From Formosa algae (GTDB taxonomy: Bacteria > Bacteroidota > Bacteroidia > Flavobacteriales > Flavobacteriaceae), in assembly GCF_001439665.1 (NCBI RefSeq), contig NZ_LMAK01000036.1, forward strand, positions 34,309 through 98,308: a stretch of 64,000 nucleotides of DNA, written 5' to 3'. The notes below the pieces were generated by a model that worked only from the letters and a program-made list of their open reading frames with translations, was not told where the DNA came from and made no database searches. Shown here piece by piece: positions 1 through 8,323 of this stretch. A program made the translations under genes and the position numbers. Each line of letters opens with the position of its first letter. The stretch's first letter is position 1.

Positions 1-258
1 TAATAAATTCACCATTAAACGTGCTAAACGTGTTTTTGCTTGTCCTCGCAATCCCAACAAATTAATGTTGTGTCGCGATAAAATGGCGCGTTCTAATTCT
101 GGTATTACCGTATTTTCATACCCATGAACACCTTCAAAAGTCACGGACTTGGTTTTTAACTTTTCAATTAAATTATCTCTTAATTCATCTTTAATAGATT
201 TGCTAGTATAACCGGAAGCTTTTAATTCGCCTAATGTATTTATATTTTCTATAGTCAT
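1..258 (-). CDS. MoxR/magnesium-chelatase-type AAA+ ATPase, C-terminus outside the window
   Basis: Only the first 86 codons are present and the frame stays open to base 1. The start ATG is at 256-258. The segment begins with a helical stretch, then an ELERAILSRHN stretch, followed by LLGLRGQAKTRLAR, a variant Walker A region in which RGQAKT replaces the usual GxxGxGKT. This form is typical of MoxR/ChlI-like ATPases of Bacteroidota annotated as magnesium chelatase. The VWA-domain gene lies 68 bp upstream on the same strand, the usual MoxR-VWA pairing, in which the ATPase remodels a partner bound by the VWA protein. The substrate is unknown. Confidence 0.75.
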   Translation of the reverse strand, partial: MTIENINTLGELKASGYTSKSIKDELRDNLIEKLKTKSVTFEGVHGYENTVIPELERAILSRHNINLLGLRGQAKTRLARLMVNLL

Positions 259-326
259 TCGTATCTTGTTTTAAAGTGATTGTAGCCATTAAAATTTCAG
301 CTTTAATCTGTATTAACTTTAATAGT

Positions 327-1451
327 TTATCCTTTAATTCTTTTTTTTCTGTTGGTTTCATAATCCTCAAAAATCATTTCACCTAAGCCTTTTAAACCTG
401 TGTAAAACGCTTTGCCTTGATTGGCCGCTGTAAAAGCACGTACAAATTGTGTTAGGTAAGGATCTTTTGCAATCATGAACGTTGTAATTGGAATATGTAA
501 TCGTCTGGCCTGTTGTGCAGAATCGTAACATTTGTTTACAATAAAATCGTCTAACCCCATACTGTTCTTATAATACTGTCCGTCTGGCAAACGTAAACAA
601 CTGGGTTTACCATCAGTAATCATAAAAATTTGCTTGTTTGTATGACGTTTTCTGCGTAGTACATCCATAGCTAATTGCAGTCCAGCGACCGTGTTTGTAT
701 GGTAAGGTCCGACTTTTAAATACGGTAAATCTTTAATTTCTATAAGCCAAGCATCGTTTCCAAAAACCAAAATATCTAGGGTATCTTTTGGGTAGCGAGT
801 GGTAATTAATTCGGCTAAAGCCATAGCAACTTTCTTTGCTGGAGTAATACGATCTTCGCCGTAGAGTATCATACTGTGACTAATATCAATCATAAGTACT
901 GTACTCATTTGCGATTTATGAAGTGTTTCTTCTACAACTAAATCGTCTTCCGTGAGATTAAAACTTCCAATCCCATGATTAATTTGTGCATTTCTTAAGC
1001 TTTCCGTAATAGACACTTTATCTAGAGCATCTCCAAACTGATACCCTCTAAACTCGCCTGTATGCTCGTCTCCTACGCCTAAAGATTTGCTTTTATGACT
1101 ACCTGAACCGCTGCGTTTAAGCTTTCCAAAAATATTATTTAAAGCTTGCTGCCTAATGGCACGTTCTGTTTTGGCTGTAATTTTGGTACCTCCAGAACCA
1201 TTTTCGTCAATTTCATCTTTAATGTATCCTTTCTTTTTAAGGTCTTCAATAAAATCGTCTATAGTATATTCTGCGGTGGTTAATTTATATTCTTTATCTA
1301 ACTCGCGTAACCAGCTTATAGCCTCATCAAAATCGCCGGAAGTATGAGTTATAAGTTCTTTAAATATTTCAAAAAGCGTATCGAATGGCGATTTATTTTT
1401 CGCTTCGAACGCTTGAAATACAAAGCCTTTTTTGTGAATTGTTTTTTTCAT
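327..1451 (-). CDS. VWA domain-containing protein (MoxR partner)
   Basis: A 374-residue protein with no signal peptide. The C-terminal half is a von Willebrand factor A domain: it has the MIDAS motif DISHS near residue 190 (D-x-S-x-S) and a TDGKPS motif near residue 280. The N-terminal half is charged and helical and I do not recognise it. It is immediately upstream of the MoxR-type ATPase on the same strand and is probably cotranscribed with it. The pair resembles ChlI/ChlD and MoxR/VWA chaperone systems that insert metals or activate enzymes. The client cannot be told from this context. Confidence 0.8.
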   Translation of the reverse strand: MKKTIHKKGFVFQAFEAKNKSPFDTLFEIFKELITHTSGDFDEAISWLRELDKEYKLTTAEYTIDDFIEDLKKKGYIKDEIDENGSGGTKITAKTERAIRQQALNNIFGKLKRSGSGSHKSKSLGVGDEHTGEFRGYQFGDALDKVSITESLRNAQINHGIGSFNLTEDDLVVEETLHKSQMSTVLMIDISHSMILYGEDRITPAKKVAMALAELITTRYPKDTLDILVFGNDAWLIEIKDLPYLKVGPYHTNTVAGLQLAMDVLRRKRHTNKQIFMITDGKPSCLRLPDGQYYKNSMGLDDFIVNKCYDSAQQARRLHIPITTFMIAKDPYLTQFVRAFTAANQGKAFYTGLKGLGEMIFEDYETNRKKRIKG

Positions 1452-1578
1452 AGCGTAATAAAAATAGTAATTTAAGAAAGAAATCTATACGCTTTCACAT
1501 AATTTTATAACTAAAAAAAGCTGAATAGCACATTACAGCCATTCAACTTTAAGTATAGATTATATGAGGAGGAATCTT

Positions 1579-2256
1579 TTATTCCATTAACTCCAATTCA
1601 TCGTAATTCAAAATTTGTATTTTCTTTCCTGAGGTTTTTATTAATCCCTCTTTTTTAAACTGAGACAATGTTCTTATTACAGATTCTGTAGCTGTACCTA
1701 CTATACTTGCAAAGTCGTCTCGAGACAAAGGCACTTTTAAATAATTACTCTCATCGACTCCAAAATTATTGTGCAAGTATAAAATGATGTCGGCCAAACG
1801 TTTTCTAACCGATTTCTGAGCCATATTTACAATGGCAATTTCTGCTTCTTTTAAGTCGGTAGCCATACGCTTTAAGACACTAAAAGAGAATTCGTTATTT
1901 TTTAATAAATCTTGAAGAATTTCTTGTTTAGGGATAAAACAAACTTCCATATCGTTTAAAGCTGTTGCTGTTAAATTAGCCGTTTGGTTTATAATCACAG
2001 AACGTTGCCCCAAAAGCTCGCCTTTAATAACCAATTTTACAACTTGATCTTTTCCTTTTTCTGTTAGTTTAGTTAATTTACAAACACCCGAACTAATGCA
2101 GTACACACCATTAAGCATATCTCCTTCTTTGAAAACAACTTCACCTTTTTTAATGCGTTTAGTTACTTTACAACCAGATATTGATTTAATCTCTTCGCCT
2201 TTCAACACATTTAAAGCACTTAGCTTTCTCACCATACATTGTTCGCAGTCCCCCAT
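1579..2256 (-). CDS. Crp/Fnr family transcriptional regulator, FNR-like
   Basis: A 225-residue regulator with an N-terminal cyclic-nucleotide-type beta barrel (about 25-145) and a C-terminal winged helix-turn-helix (about 150-220). The N-terminus carries C4-x2-C7, and C106 lies in MEVCFIP, which aligns with the fourth cluster cysteine of E. coli FNR. C29 is a possible further ligand, but its spacing is not the canonical one. The recognition helix (TATESVIR) keeps the E and R that contact the TGA half-site. It is divergent from ccoI and shares a 95-bp region with a palindromic box. The inferred role is oxygen- or redox-responsive control of the cbb3 genes next to it. Confidence 0.85.
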   Translation of the reverse strand: MGDCEQCMVRKLSALNVLKGEEIKSISGCKVTKRIKKGEVVFKEGDMLNGVYCISSGVCKLTKLTEKGKDQVVKLVIKGELLGQRSVIINQTANLTATALNDMEVCFIPKQEILQDLLKNNEFSFSVLKRMATDLKEAEIAIVNMAQKSVRKRLADIILYLHNNFGVDESNYLKVPLSRDDFASIVGTATESVIRTLSQFKKEGLIKTSGKKIQILNYDELELME

Positions 2257-2294
2257 ATCTAAAATATTTAATTAGTAACAAAAGTAGTGAAACC

Positions 2295-2338
2295 ATGACA
2301 ATTATCATATTTTTGTAGCCCCCTATTTTAAACCTTTG
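2295..2338 (+). promoter_or_regulatory. FNR-like operator and -7 element upstream of ccoI
   Basis: The near-palindrome ATGACAATTATCAT is at 2295-2308. Exactly 22 nt later comes AACCTTTG (2331-2338), which fits the Bacteroidota -7 consensus TAnnTTTG except for its first base. The same box, spacer and -7 geometry is found upstream of ccoS and of the gene at 44300-46111. The operator would be centred near -42, as for class II FNR activation. The box also lies 39 bp from the start of the divergent regulator gene, so autoregulation is possible. Confidence 0.6.
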
Positions 2339-2351
2339 ATTTTTTAAAAAT

Positions 2352-4739
2352 ATGGTTGAAACTTCTGAAAATAAAACGTGTTACCATTGTGGTAATATTT
2401 GCGATACTGTTGAAATAAATTACGACGATAAGGTGTTTTGTTGTAATGGATGTAAGACGGTATACGAAATATTTTCGGAAAGTAATCTTACCGCGTATTA
2501 CGATATAGAAAAATCGCCTGGAGCTCGACCTAAAATAAATGAAGCTAAGTTCGACTTTTTGAAAGATGCTCAGATTCTAGAAAAGCTCCTAGAGTTTAAC
2601 GATGAGTCTATGCAAATTGCAACCTTATACATTCCGCATATTCACTGTAGTTCTTGTATTTGGATTTTAGAAAATTTAAACAAATTAAATCCAGAGATTA
2701 CAAGCTCTCAGGTTAATTTTAATAAGAAAACGGTCCGAATTACTTATCAAACACAAACCACATCTCTTAAAGACGTTGTACTTCTGCTTAGTAGTATTGG
2801 TTATGAGCCCTACATAAGTTTAGACGATTATAGTGAAGGAAAGAAATACATTAACCGTTCTATAATTTATAAATTAGGAATAGCCGGATTTGCCTTTGGA
2901 AATGTGATGTTTTTATCGTTTCCTGAATATTTTGAAGTCGATGAGTTTTGGTTAGATCAATACAAGCCTTTGTTTAGATGGCTAATGTTTGCTTTTTCAC
3001 TTCCTGTGGTGTTTTATGCTGCACAAGACTATTTTATTTCGGCATTTAAAGGTTTACGTGCAAAAATTTTAAACATCGATGTCCCTATAACCATAGGTGT
3101 ACTTGTACTTTTTATACGCAGTACTATTGAAATTGCCTTCGATATTGGGCAAGGATTTTTTGATAGTTTAACAGGCTTAGTGTTCTTTCTGTTATTAGGT
3201 AAGTTTTTTCAGCAAAAAACCTATTCATTTTTATCTTTTGAACGTGACTATAAATCGTATTTCCCCATTGCGGTAACCAAAATTGTATCGGAAACAGAAG
3301 AAATTCCTATTCAGATTTACAATATAAAAAAAGGAGACCGCCTACTAATAAGAAATGAAGAGCTTATTCCTGTAGATGGTATTTTAATTAAAGGACAAGC
3401 TGAAATAGATTATAGTTTTGTAACAGGAGAATCTGATACGATAAATAAAAAATCTGGGGACAAATTATTTGCTGGAGGCAAACAAACTTCTGGAAGTATT
3501 GAAATGGAAGCTTTAAAAGAAGTAAAACAAAGTTATCTTACACAACTTTGGAGTCATGATATTTTTAATAAAAACAAAGAAGAAGCGTTTGTAAATTTAA
3601 CAAACAACATAAGTAAACACTTTACTATTGCTATTTTAAGTATTGCATTTATTTCTACTGCGTTTTGGTTGTATTATGATGCGAGCAAAGCTATGAACGT
3701 TTTTACTGCCGTGCTTATTATTGCTTGCCCTTGTGCCCTAGCCTTAGCAGCACCTTTTACCTTTGGAAACATGCTGCGTATTTTTGGAAAACATAAACTC
3801 TATTTAAAAAACGCTAGTGTTATAGAACAATTAGCAGCAATAAACACTATTATTTTTGATAAAACAGGAACCATTACATCTAACAAAAAAAGCACTGCGA
3901 CTTATGATGGAATTCCGTTAACAGCTTCAGAAGAACGTTTACTAAAAAACACTCTCCGCGGTTCTAATCACCCATTAAGCAGAACCCTTTACGATATTTT
4001 AAAGGCCAATGATATTGTAACTTTAGATTCTTTTGAAGAACATATCGGGCAAGGTGTTCAAGCAACATTAAATAAAAATGATATAAAAGTAGGATCTGCC
4101 AATTTTGTTGGAAAAAAAGAATTGGTAAAATCACTACATACAAGTGTACATATAAGTAGTAATAATGACTACAAAGGAAAGTATACCTTTTATAATAGCT
4201 ACAGAACCGGACTTTCTAAATTGTTTAATCAATTAAAAAAACATTACGATTTAGCTATTCTATCTGGAGATAATGAAGGTGAATTAAACAATCTAAAAAA
4301 ATTATTACCTACAAAAACAAAATTACTCTTTAACCAAAAACCAGAAGACAAACTAGAGTACATTAAATACCACCAAACAGAAGGCGCAAAAGTCTTAATG
4401 TTAGGCGATGGACTTAATGATTCTGGTGCACTCGCACAAAGCGAAGTAGGAATTGCGTTATCCGAAAACATCAATATTTTCTCACCTGCCTGCGACGGTA
4501 TCATGGACGCCTCTGTTTTTAATAAATTAGAACAATTCTTAATAGCGTCAAAAATGGCTATTAAGATTATAAAATGGAGTTTTTTATTATCTTTATTGTA
4601 CAATATTATTGGACTGTATTTTGCTATTACTGGGCAACTTGCGCCTGTTATTGCTGCTATTTTAATGCCTCTTAGTTCTATAAGTATTGTGGTGTTTACA
4701 ACCGTAACTTCTAACTGGGTTGGGAGAAAATTAGTTTAG
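2352..4739 (+). CDS. ccoI: cbb3 oxidase-type copper-transporting P1B ATPase CcoI/FixI
   Basis: A 795-residue heavy-metal P-type ATPase. The N-terminus has a cysteine-rich segment (CYHCGN at 10-15, CCNGC at 30-34) and an HMA-like domain with HCSSC (C99, C102). Eight membrane helices are predicted. Core motifs are TGES in the actuator, the metal-site CPC at 459-461, phosphorylation motif DKTGT with D503, SNHPLS in the nucleotide domain, and GDGLNDS in the hinge. This architecture matches CcoI/FixI, which exports Cu(I) for insertion into cbb3 oxidase rather than for detoxification. Position directly before ccoS supports the call. It is divergent from the FNR-like regulator and has a putative FNR box. 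Confidence 0.95.
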   Translation: MVETSENKTCYHCGNICDTVEINYDDKVFCCNGCKTVYEIFSESNLTAYYDIEKSPGARPKINEAKFDFLKDAQILEKLLEFNDESMQIATLYIPHIHCSSCIWILENLNKLNPEITSSQVNFNKKTVRITYQTQTTSLKDVVLLLSSIGYEPYISLDDYSEGKKYINRSIIYKLGIAGFAFGNVMFLSFPEYFEVDEFWLDQYKPLFRWLMFAFSLPVVFYAAQDYFISAFKGLRAKILNIDVPITIGVLVLFIRSTIEIAFDIGQGFFDSLTGLVFFLLLGKFFQQKTYSFLSFERDYKSYFPIAVTKIVSETEEIPIQIYNIKKGDRLLIRNEELIPVDGILIKGQAEIDYSFVTGESDTINKKSGDKLFAGGKQTSGSIEMEALKEVKQSYLTQLWSHDIFNKNKEEAFVNLTNNISKHFTIAILSIAFISTAFWLYYDASKAMNVFTAVLIIACPCALALAAPFTFGNMLRIFGKHKLYLKNASVIEQLAAINTIIFDKTGTITSNKKSTATYDGIPLTASEERLLKNTLRGSNHPLSRTLYDILKANDIVTLDSFEEHIGQGVQATLNKNDIKVGSANFVGKKELVKSLHTSVHISSNNDYKGKYTFYNSYRTGLSKLFNQLKKHYDLAILSGDNEGELNNLKKLLPTKTKLLFNQKPEDKLEYIKYHQTEGAKVLMLGDGLNDSGALAQSEVGIALSENINIFSPACDGIMDASVFNKLEQFLIASKMAIKIIKWSFLLSLLYNIIGLYFAITGQLAPVIAAILMPLSSISIVVFTTVTSNWVGRKLV

Positions 4740-4744
4740 CTATT

Positions 4745-4795
4745 TCAAAATATGACATATGTCATATTTTGATCACCATAACCCTTTTACTTTTA
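4745..4795 (+). promoter_or_regulatory. Perfect 28-bp palindrome (FNR-like operator) and -7 element for the cco operon
   Basis: Bases 4745-4772 form an uninterrupted perfect palindrome whose core, ATGACATATGTCAT (4752-4765), matches the box upstream of ccoI. A 22-nt spacer leads to TACTTTTA (4788-4795), a -7-like element 18 bp before the ccoS start. The operator centre would sit near -42. The palindrome is all AT outside the TGAC/GTCA pairs and is not followed by a long T-run, so an operator is favoured over a ccoI terminator. Confidence 0.65.
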
Positions 4796-4813
4796 CCGAT
4801 TAATTAAACAATA

Positions 4814-5002
4814 ATGAGCGTCATTTATATATTACTTGGAGTCAGTGTAATTGTAGCATTAATATTTTTTGCTGCATTTATTTTCGCTGTAAAAAACGGA
4901 CAATACGACGATAGTTATACGCCGTCTGTACGCATGTTGTTTGAAGACGAATTAATTAAAGACGATAAAACCGACAAAACCATACTAACCAAAAAAGAAT
5001 AA
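4814..5002 (+). CDS. ccoS: cbb3-type cytochrome oxidase assembly protein CcoS
   Basis: A 62-residue protein with one N-terminal membrane helix (about 3-26), followed by GQYDD and the acidic tail RMLFEDE. This is the CcoS signature of a short single-span protein with a 'GQ(F/Y)DD...P..R(I/M)LF' stretch. CcoS is needed for cofactor (heme/copper) insertion into CcoN. It lies 12 bp upstream of ccoNO and appears to be the first gene of the oxidase operon, directly behind the palindromic operator. Confidence 0.92.
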   Translation: MSVIYILLGVSVIVALIFFAAFIFAVKNGQYDDSYTPSVRMLFEDELIKDDKTDKTILTKKE

Positions 5003-5014
5003 TTAATACTCACT

Positions 5015-7195
5015 ATGGAAATACAACAATTCTACTACGATAATAAAATCGTAAAAAAATTCATTTATGCTACCATTTTTTGGGGTGTAATTGGAATGGC
5101 TGTAGGACTTCTACTTGCATTCTTCTTTCTATTCCCTAATCTAACCGATGGTATTTCATGGTTAAGTTTTGGACGTTTAAGACCTTTGCATACCAATGCG
5201 GTTATTTTTGCCTTTGTTGGTAATGCCATATTTGCTGGTGTGTATTACTCCTCTCAACGTCTCTTAAAAGCCAGAATGGCTAGTGATGCTTTGAGTAATA
5301 TTAATTTTTGGGGTTGGCAGCTTATTATAGTTGCTGCAGCTATAACTTTACCTTTAGGGTATACATCTTCAAAAGAATATGCCGAATTAGAATGGCCTAT
5401 AGATATTGCTATTGCATTAGTTTGGGTTGTTTTTGGATGGAATTTGATAGCAACCATACTAAAACGTAGACAACGTCACTTATACGTAGCTATTTGGTTT
5501 TATATCGCAACCTTTGTTACTGTAGCTGTATTACATATCTTTAACAGTTTAGCATTACCGGTTGGTGTGTTAAAAAGTTATTCTGTATATGCTGGTGTTC
5601 AAGATGCCTTGGTACAATGGTGGTACGGACACAATGCTGTAGCATTCTTTTTAACCACGCCTTTCTTAGGGTTAATGTACTATTTTGTTCCTAAAGCAGC
5701 GAACAGACCTGTGTACTCTTATAAATTATCTATTGTTCACTTTTGGTCTTTAATCTTTATTTATATCTGGGCTGGACCTCACCACTTATTATATTCTGCA
5801 TTACCAGAATGGGCTCAAAACTTAGGAGTTGCTTTTTCTGTGATGTTATTAATGCCGTCTTGGGGTGGTATGATTAACGGATTATTAACCTTAAGAGGTG
5901 CTTGGGATAAAGTAAGAACAGATCCTGTTTTAAAATTTATGGTTGTAGCCATTACAGGTTATGGTATGGCTACGTTTGAAGGTCCAATGTTATCGCTTAA
6001 AAGTGTTAATGCCATTGGTCATTATACAGATTGGATTATTGCTCACGTTCACGTTGGGGCATTAGCATGGAATGGATTCTTAACGTTTGGTATGATTTAT
6101 TGGTTAGTTCCAAGGTTATTTAAGACAAAATTGTACTCATTAAAACTTGCAAACGTACATTTCTGGATCGGAACTTTAGGTATTGTTATGTATGCATTAC
6201 CACTATATGTTGCTGGTTTTTTACAAGCCAGTATGTGGAAACAATTTAATCCAGACGGTACTCTTGTGTATGGTAACTTCTTAGAAACCGTAACAGAGAT
6301 TATCCCTATGTACGCCATGCGTGCTATTGGTGGTACATTATACTTAACAGGATTACTAGTATTAGTATATAACATTTATGCAACCATTAAACAAGGCTCT
6401 GTAGTATCAGACGAGTTAGCAGAAGCTCCTGCTCTAGAACGTGTTTCTAAAAGACGTCTTGCTGGAGAAGGTTTCCATACGTGGTTAGAACGTAAACCTA
6501 TACAATTAACTATTCTAGCAACTATCGCTATTTTAATTGGTGGTGTAATTCAGATTGTACCTACAATAATGGTAAAATCTAATATTCCAACCATTAGTAG
6601 TGTAAAACCATATACGCCTTTAGAACTTGAAGGTCGTGACATTTACATTCGTGAAGGTTGTGTGAGTTGTCATTCACAAATGATTAGACCTTTTAGAAGT
6701 GAAGTAGAACGCTATGGAGAATATTCTAAAGCCGGAGAATATGTATACGATCACCCATTCCTTTGGGGAAGTAAACGTACAGGTCCAGATATTCACCGTA
6801 TAGGTGGTAAGTATTCAGATAACTGGCACTTAAACCATATGTACGATCCACAGAGTACCTCTAGTGGTTCTATTATGCCGGCTTACCAGTGGATTGTAAG
6901 AGATGAGCTTGATAAGTCTGAAACAGAAAATAAAATGGAAGTTATGGTTACTTTAGGTGTACCATATACAGAAGAAGATATCGCTAATGCTCAACAAAGT
7001 ATGCTAGAACAAGGTACAGCTATTGAAAAGAATTTATATAGCGATCCTGACTTTGCTGAAACTTACGAAAATGACAAAAAATCTGCTGCAGAGAGTGGTG
7101 CGGATTTTGTTGAAATGAAAAATCGTGAAATTGTAGCTCTTATCGCCTACTTACAACGATTAGGAACAGACATTAAAGTAAAAGAAGTCGAATAA
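5015..7195 (+). CDS. ccoNO: cbb3 cytochrome c oxidase, fused subunits I and II (CcoN-CcoO)
   Basis: A 726-residue fusion, as is usual in Bacteroidota. Residues 1-460 are the twelve-helix catalytic CcoN part: H59 is a likely low-spin heme ligand, H206 and H256-H257 the CuB ligands, and H344/H346 in AHVHVG the heme pair. After a linker and a membrane anchor (about 498-517), the CcoO part has one c-type heme site, CVSCH at 549-553, with the distal ligand probably M621 in GSIMPAY. The enzyme reduces O2 with high affinity and contributes to proton pumping in the inner membrane. It lies between ccoS and ccoQ in one operon. Confidence 0.96.
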   Translation: MEIQQFYYDNKIVKKFIYATIFWGVIGMAVGLLLAFFFLFPNLTDGISWLSFGRLRPLHTNAVIFAFVGNAIFAGVYYSSQRLLKARMASDALSNINFWGWQLIIVAAAITLPLGYTSSKEYAELEWPIDIAIALVWVVFGWNLIATILKRRQRHLYVAIWFYIATFVTVAVLHIFNSLALPVGVLKSYSVYAGVQDALVQWWYGHNAVAFFLTTPFLGLMYYFVPKAANRPVYSYKLSIVHFWSLIFIYIWAGPHHLLYSALPEWAQNLGVAFSVMLLMPSWGGMINGLLTLRGAWDKVRTDPVLKFMVVAITGYGMATFEGPMLSLKSVNAIGHYTDWIIAHVHVGALAWNGFLTFGMIYWLVPRLFKTKLYSLKLANVHFWIGTLGIVMYALPLYVAGFLQASMWKQFNPDGTLVYGNFLETVTEIIPMYAMRAIGGTLYLTGLLVLVYNIYATIKQGSVVSDELAEAPALERVSKRRLAGEGFHTWLERKPIQLTILATIAILIGGVIQIVPTIMVKSNIPTISSVKPYTPLELEGRDIYIREGCVSCHSQMIRPFRSEVERYGEYSKAGEYVYDHPFLWGSKRTGPDIHRIGGKYSDNWHLNHMYDPQSTSSGSIMPAYQWIVRDELDKSETENKMEVMVTLGVPYTEEDIANAQQSMLEQGTAIEKNLYSDPDFAETYENDKKSAAESGADFVEMKNREIVALIAYLQRLGTDIKVKEVE

Positions 7196-7210
7196 TAAAA
7201 CCTATTAATC

Positions 7211-7405
7211 ATGTTAAGCTTCGTAAAAAACTATATGGATAGTATCTCGGGTATAGAAATATACCCAATACTATCGTTATTAATATTTTTCGGTTTTTTT
7301 GTAGTATTATTTTGGTGGGTAATTACCGCTAAAAAAGACTATATCAATACCGTAAGCAACCTTCCTTTTGAAAACGATAACCACCAAAACGAAACCACAT
7401 TATGA
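7211..7405 (+). CDS. ccoQ: CcoQ/FixQ-like small subunit
   Basis: A 64-residue protein with a single membrane helix (about 20-40, ending FWWVI) and a short polar tail. It matches CcoQ in size, topology and position between ccoNO and ccoP. CcoQ stabilises the cbb3 complex. Its stop overlaps the ccoP start by 4 nt (ATGA), which suggests translational coupling. The sequence itself is weakly conserved, so the call rests largely on context. Confidence 0.8.
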   Translation: MLSFVKNYMDSISGIEIYPILSLLIFFGFFVVLFWWVITAKKDYINTVSNLPFENDNHQNETTL

Positions 7406-8292
7406 GAAAATTCATACCATCTTACATAAGAGTTCCCGTCCTGTTCTTTTTAATAGCAGGGTTAGTTGAATATTTTGTCGACTCAGGAAACGAACCTGCA
7501 TTCATTAAGTATCCCATAGTATTGGTTTTCTTATTGTTGGTTCTAGTAGTAATAATCTCTATTGAAGGTATTGTAACAGCTTTAGATAACATTTTATTTC
7601 AAAGTTTAGATGAAGCTGGTCAAGCACGTTATCTAGCAAATAAAAATAAAACGCCTAAATTCATTCAATGGATAAAAGACCTTTATGTAAAATCTTTAGG
7701 TCAAAAACCAATCGCTCAAGAAAGCGAAATCATCTTAGATCATAATTACGACGGTATTCGCGAATTAGACAATTCACTTCCGCCATGGTGGGTATATGCT
7801 TTCTATATCTCAATTGTTTTTGCTATAGTGTATATGTTAAAGTACGAAGTGTTTAATGGTGATTCTCAAATCGATGAATATGAAACTGAACTTGCCGATG
7901 CTAAAATTGCTATTGAAGAATACAAAAAAACAGCTAAAGATTTAGTTGATGCTAATACCGTAATACTTTTAACAGATGCCTCTGATATAAACGCTGGTAA
8001 ATCTATATTCGAAACCAACTGTGTGGCTTGCCATATGGCAGATGGTGGAGGTGGAATTGGACCAAATCTTACAGACGACCATTGGATATTAGGTGGAGGT
8101 ATTAAGAATGTATTCCATACAGTTAGTGAAGGTGGACGTGACGGTAAAGGTATGATCGCTTGGAAACAAAGCTTAAAACCTGCCCAAATTGCTCAAGTCG
8201 CGAGTTACGTTTTAAGTTTACAAGGTACAACTCCTGCAAAACCAAAAGAAGCCGAAGGCGAGATTTGGGTAGAAGAAGCACCTGCTGAATAA
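7402..8292 (+). CDS. ccoP: cbb3 oxidase diheme-type subunit III CcoP, with only one visible heme site
   Basis: A 296-residue subunit. Two N-terminal helices (about 10-60) precede a soluble linker, then a third helix (about 130-147) and one cytochrome c domain with CVACH at 207-211 and a likely Met ligand in GKGMIAW. Proteobacterial CcoP has two CxxCH sites; only one is present here. The N-terminal helices with the LDNILFQ motif are typical of the Bacteroidota form. It passes electrons from soluble cytochromes to CcoO. It is coupled to ccoQ through a 4-nt overlap and followed after 31 bp by ccoG. Confidence 0.93.
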   Translation: MRKFIPSYIRVPVLFFLIAGLVEYFVDSGNEPAFIKYPIVLVFLLLVLVVIISIEGIVTALDNILFQSLDEAGQARYLANKNKTPKFIQWIKDLYVKSLGQKPIAQESEIILDHNYDGIRELDNSLPPWWVYAFYISIVFAIVYMLKYEVFNGDSQIDEYETELADAKIAIEEYKKTAKDLVDANTVILLTDASDINAGKSIFETNCVACHMADGGGGIGPNLTDDHWILGGGIKNVFHTVSEGGRDGKGMIAWKQSLKPAQIAQVASYVLSLQGTTPAKPKEAEGEIWVEEAPAE

Positions 8293-8323
8293 CACTGAAA
8301 TACACACAAAATCCCATTAGATA

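Noticed and set aside
4244..4603. 119-codon ORF antisense to ccoI
   Set aside because: It lies wholly within the conserved ATPase catalytic region, has no promoter or homology cue, and is a codon-bias shadow.
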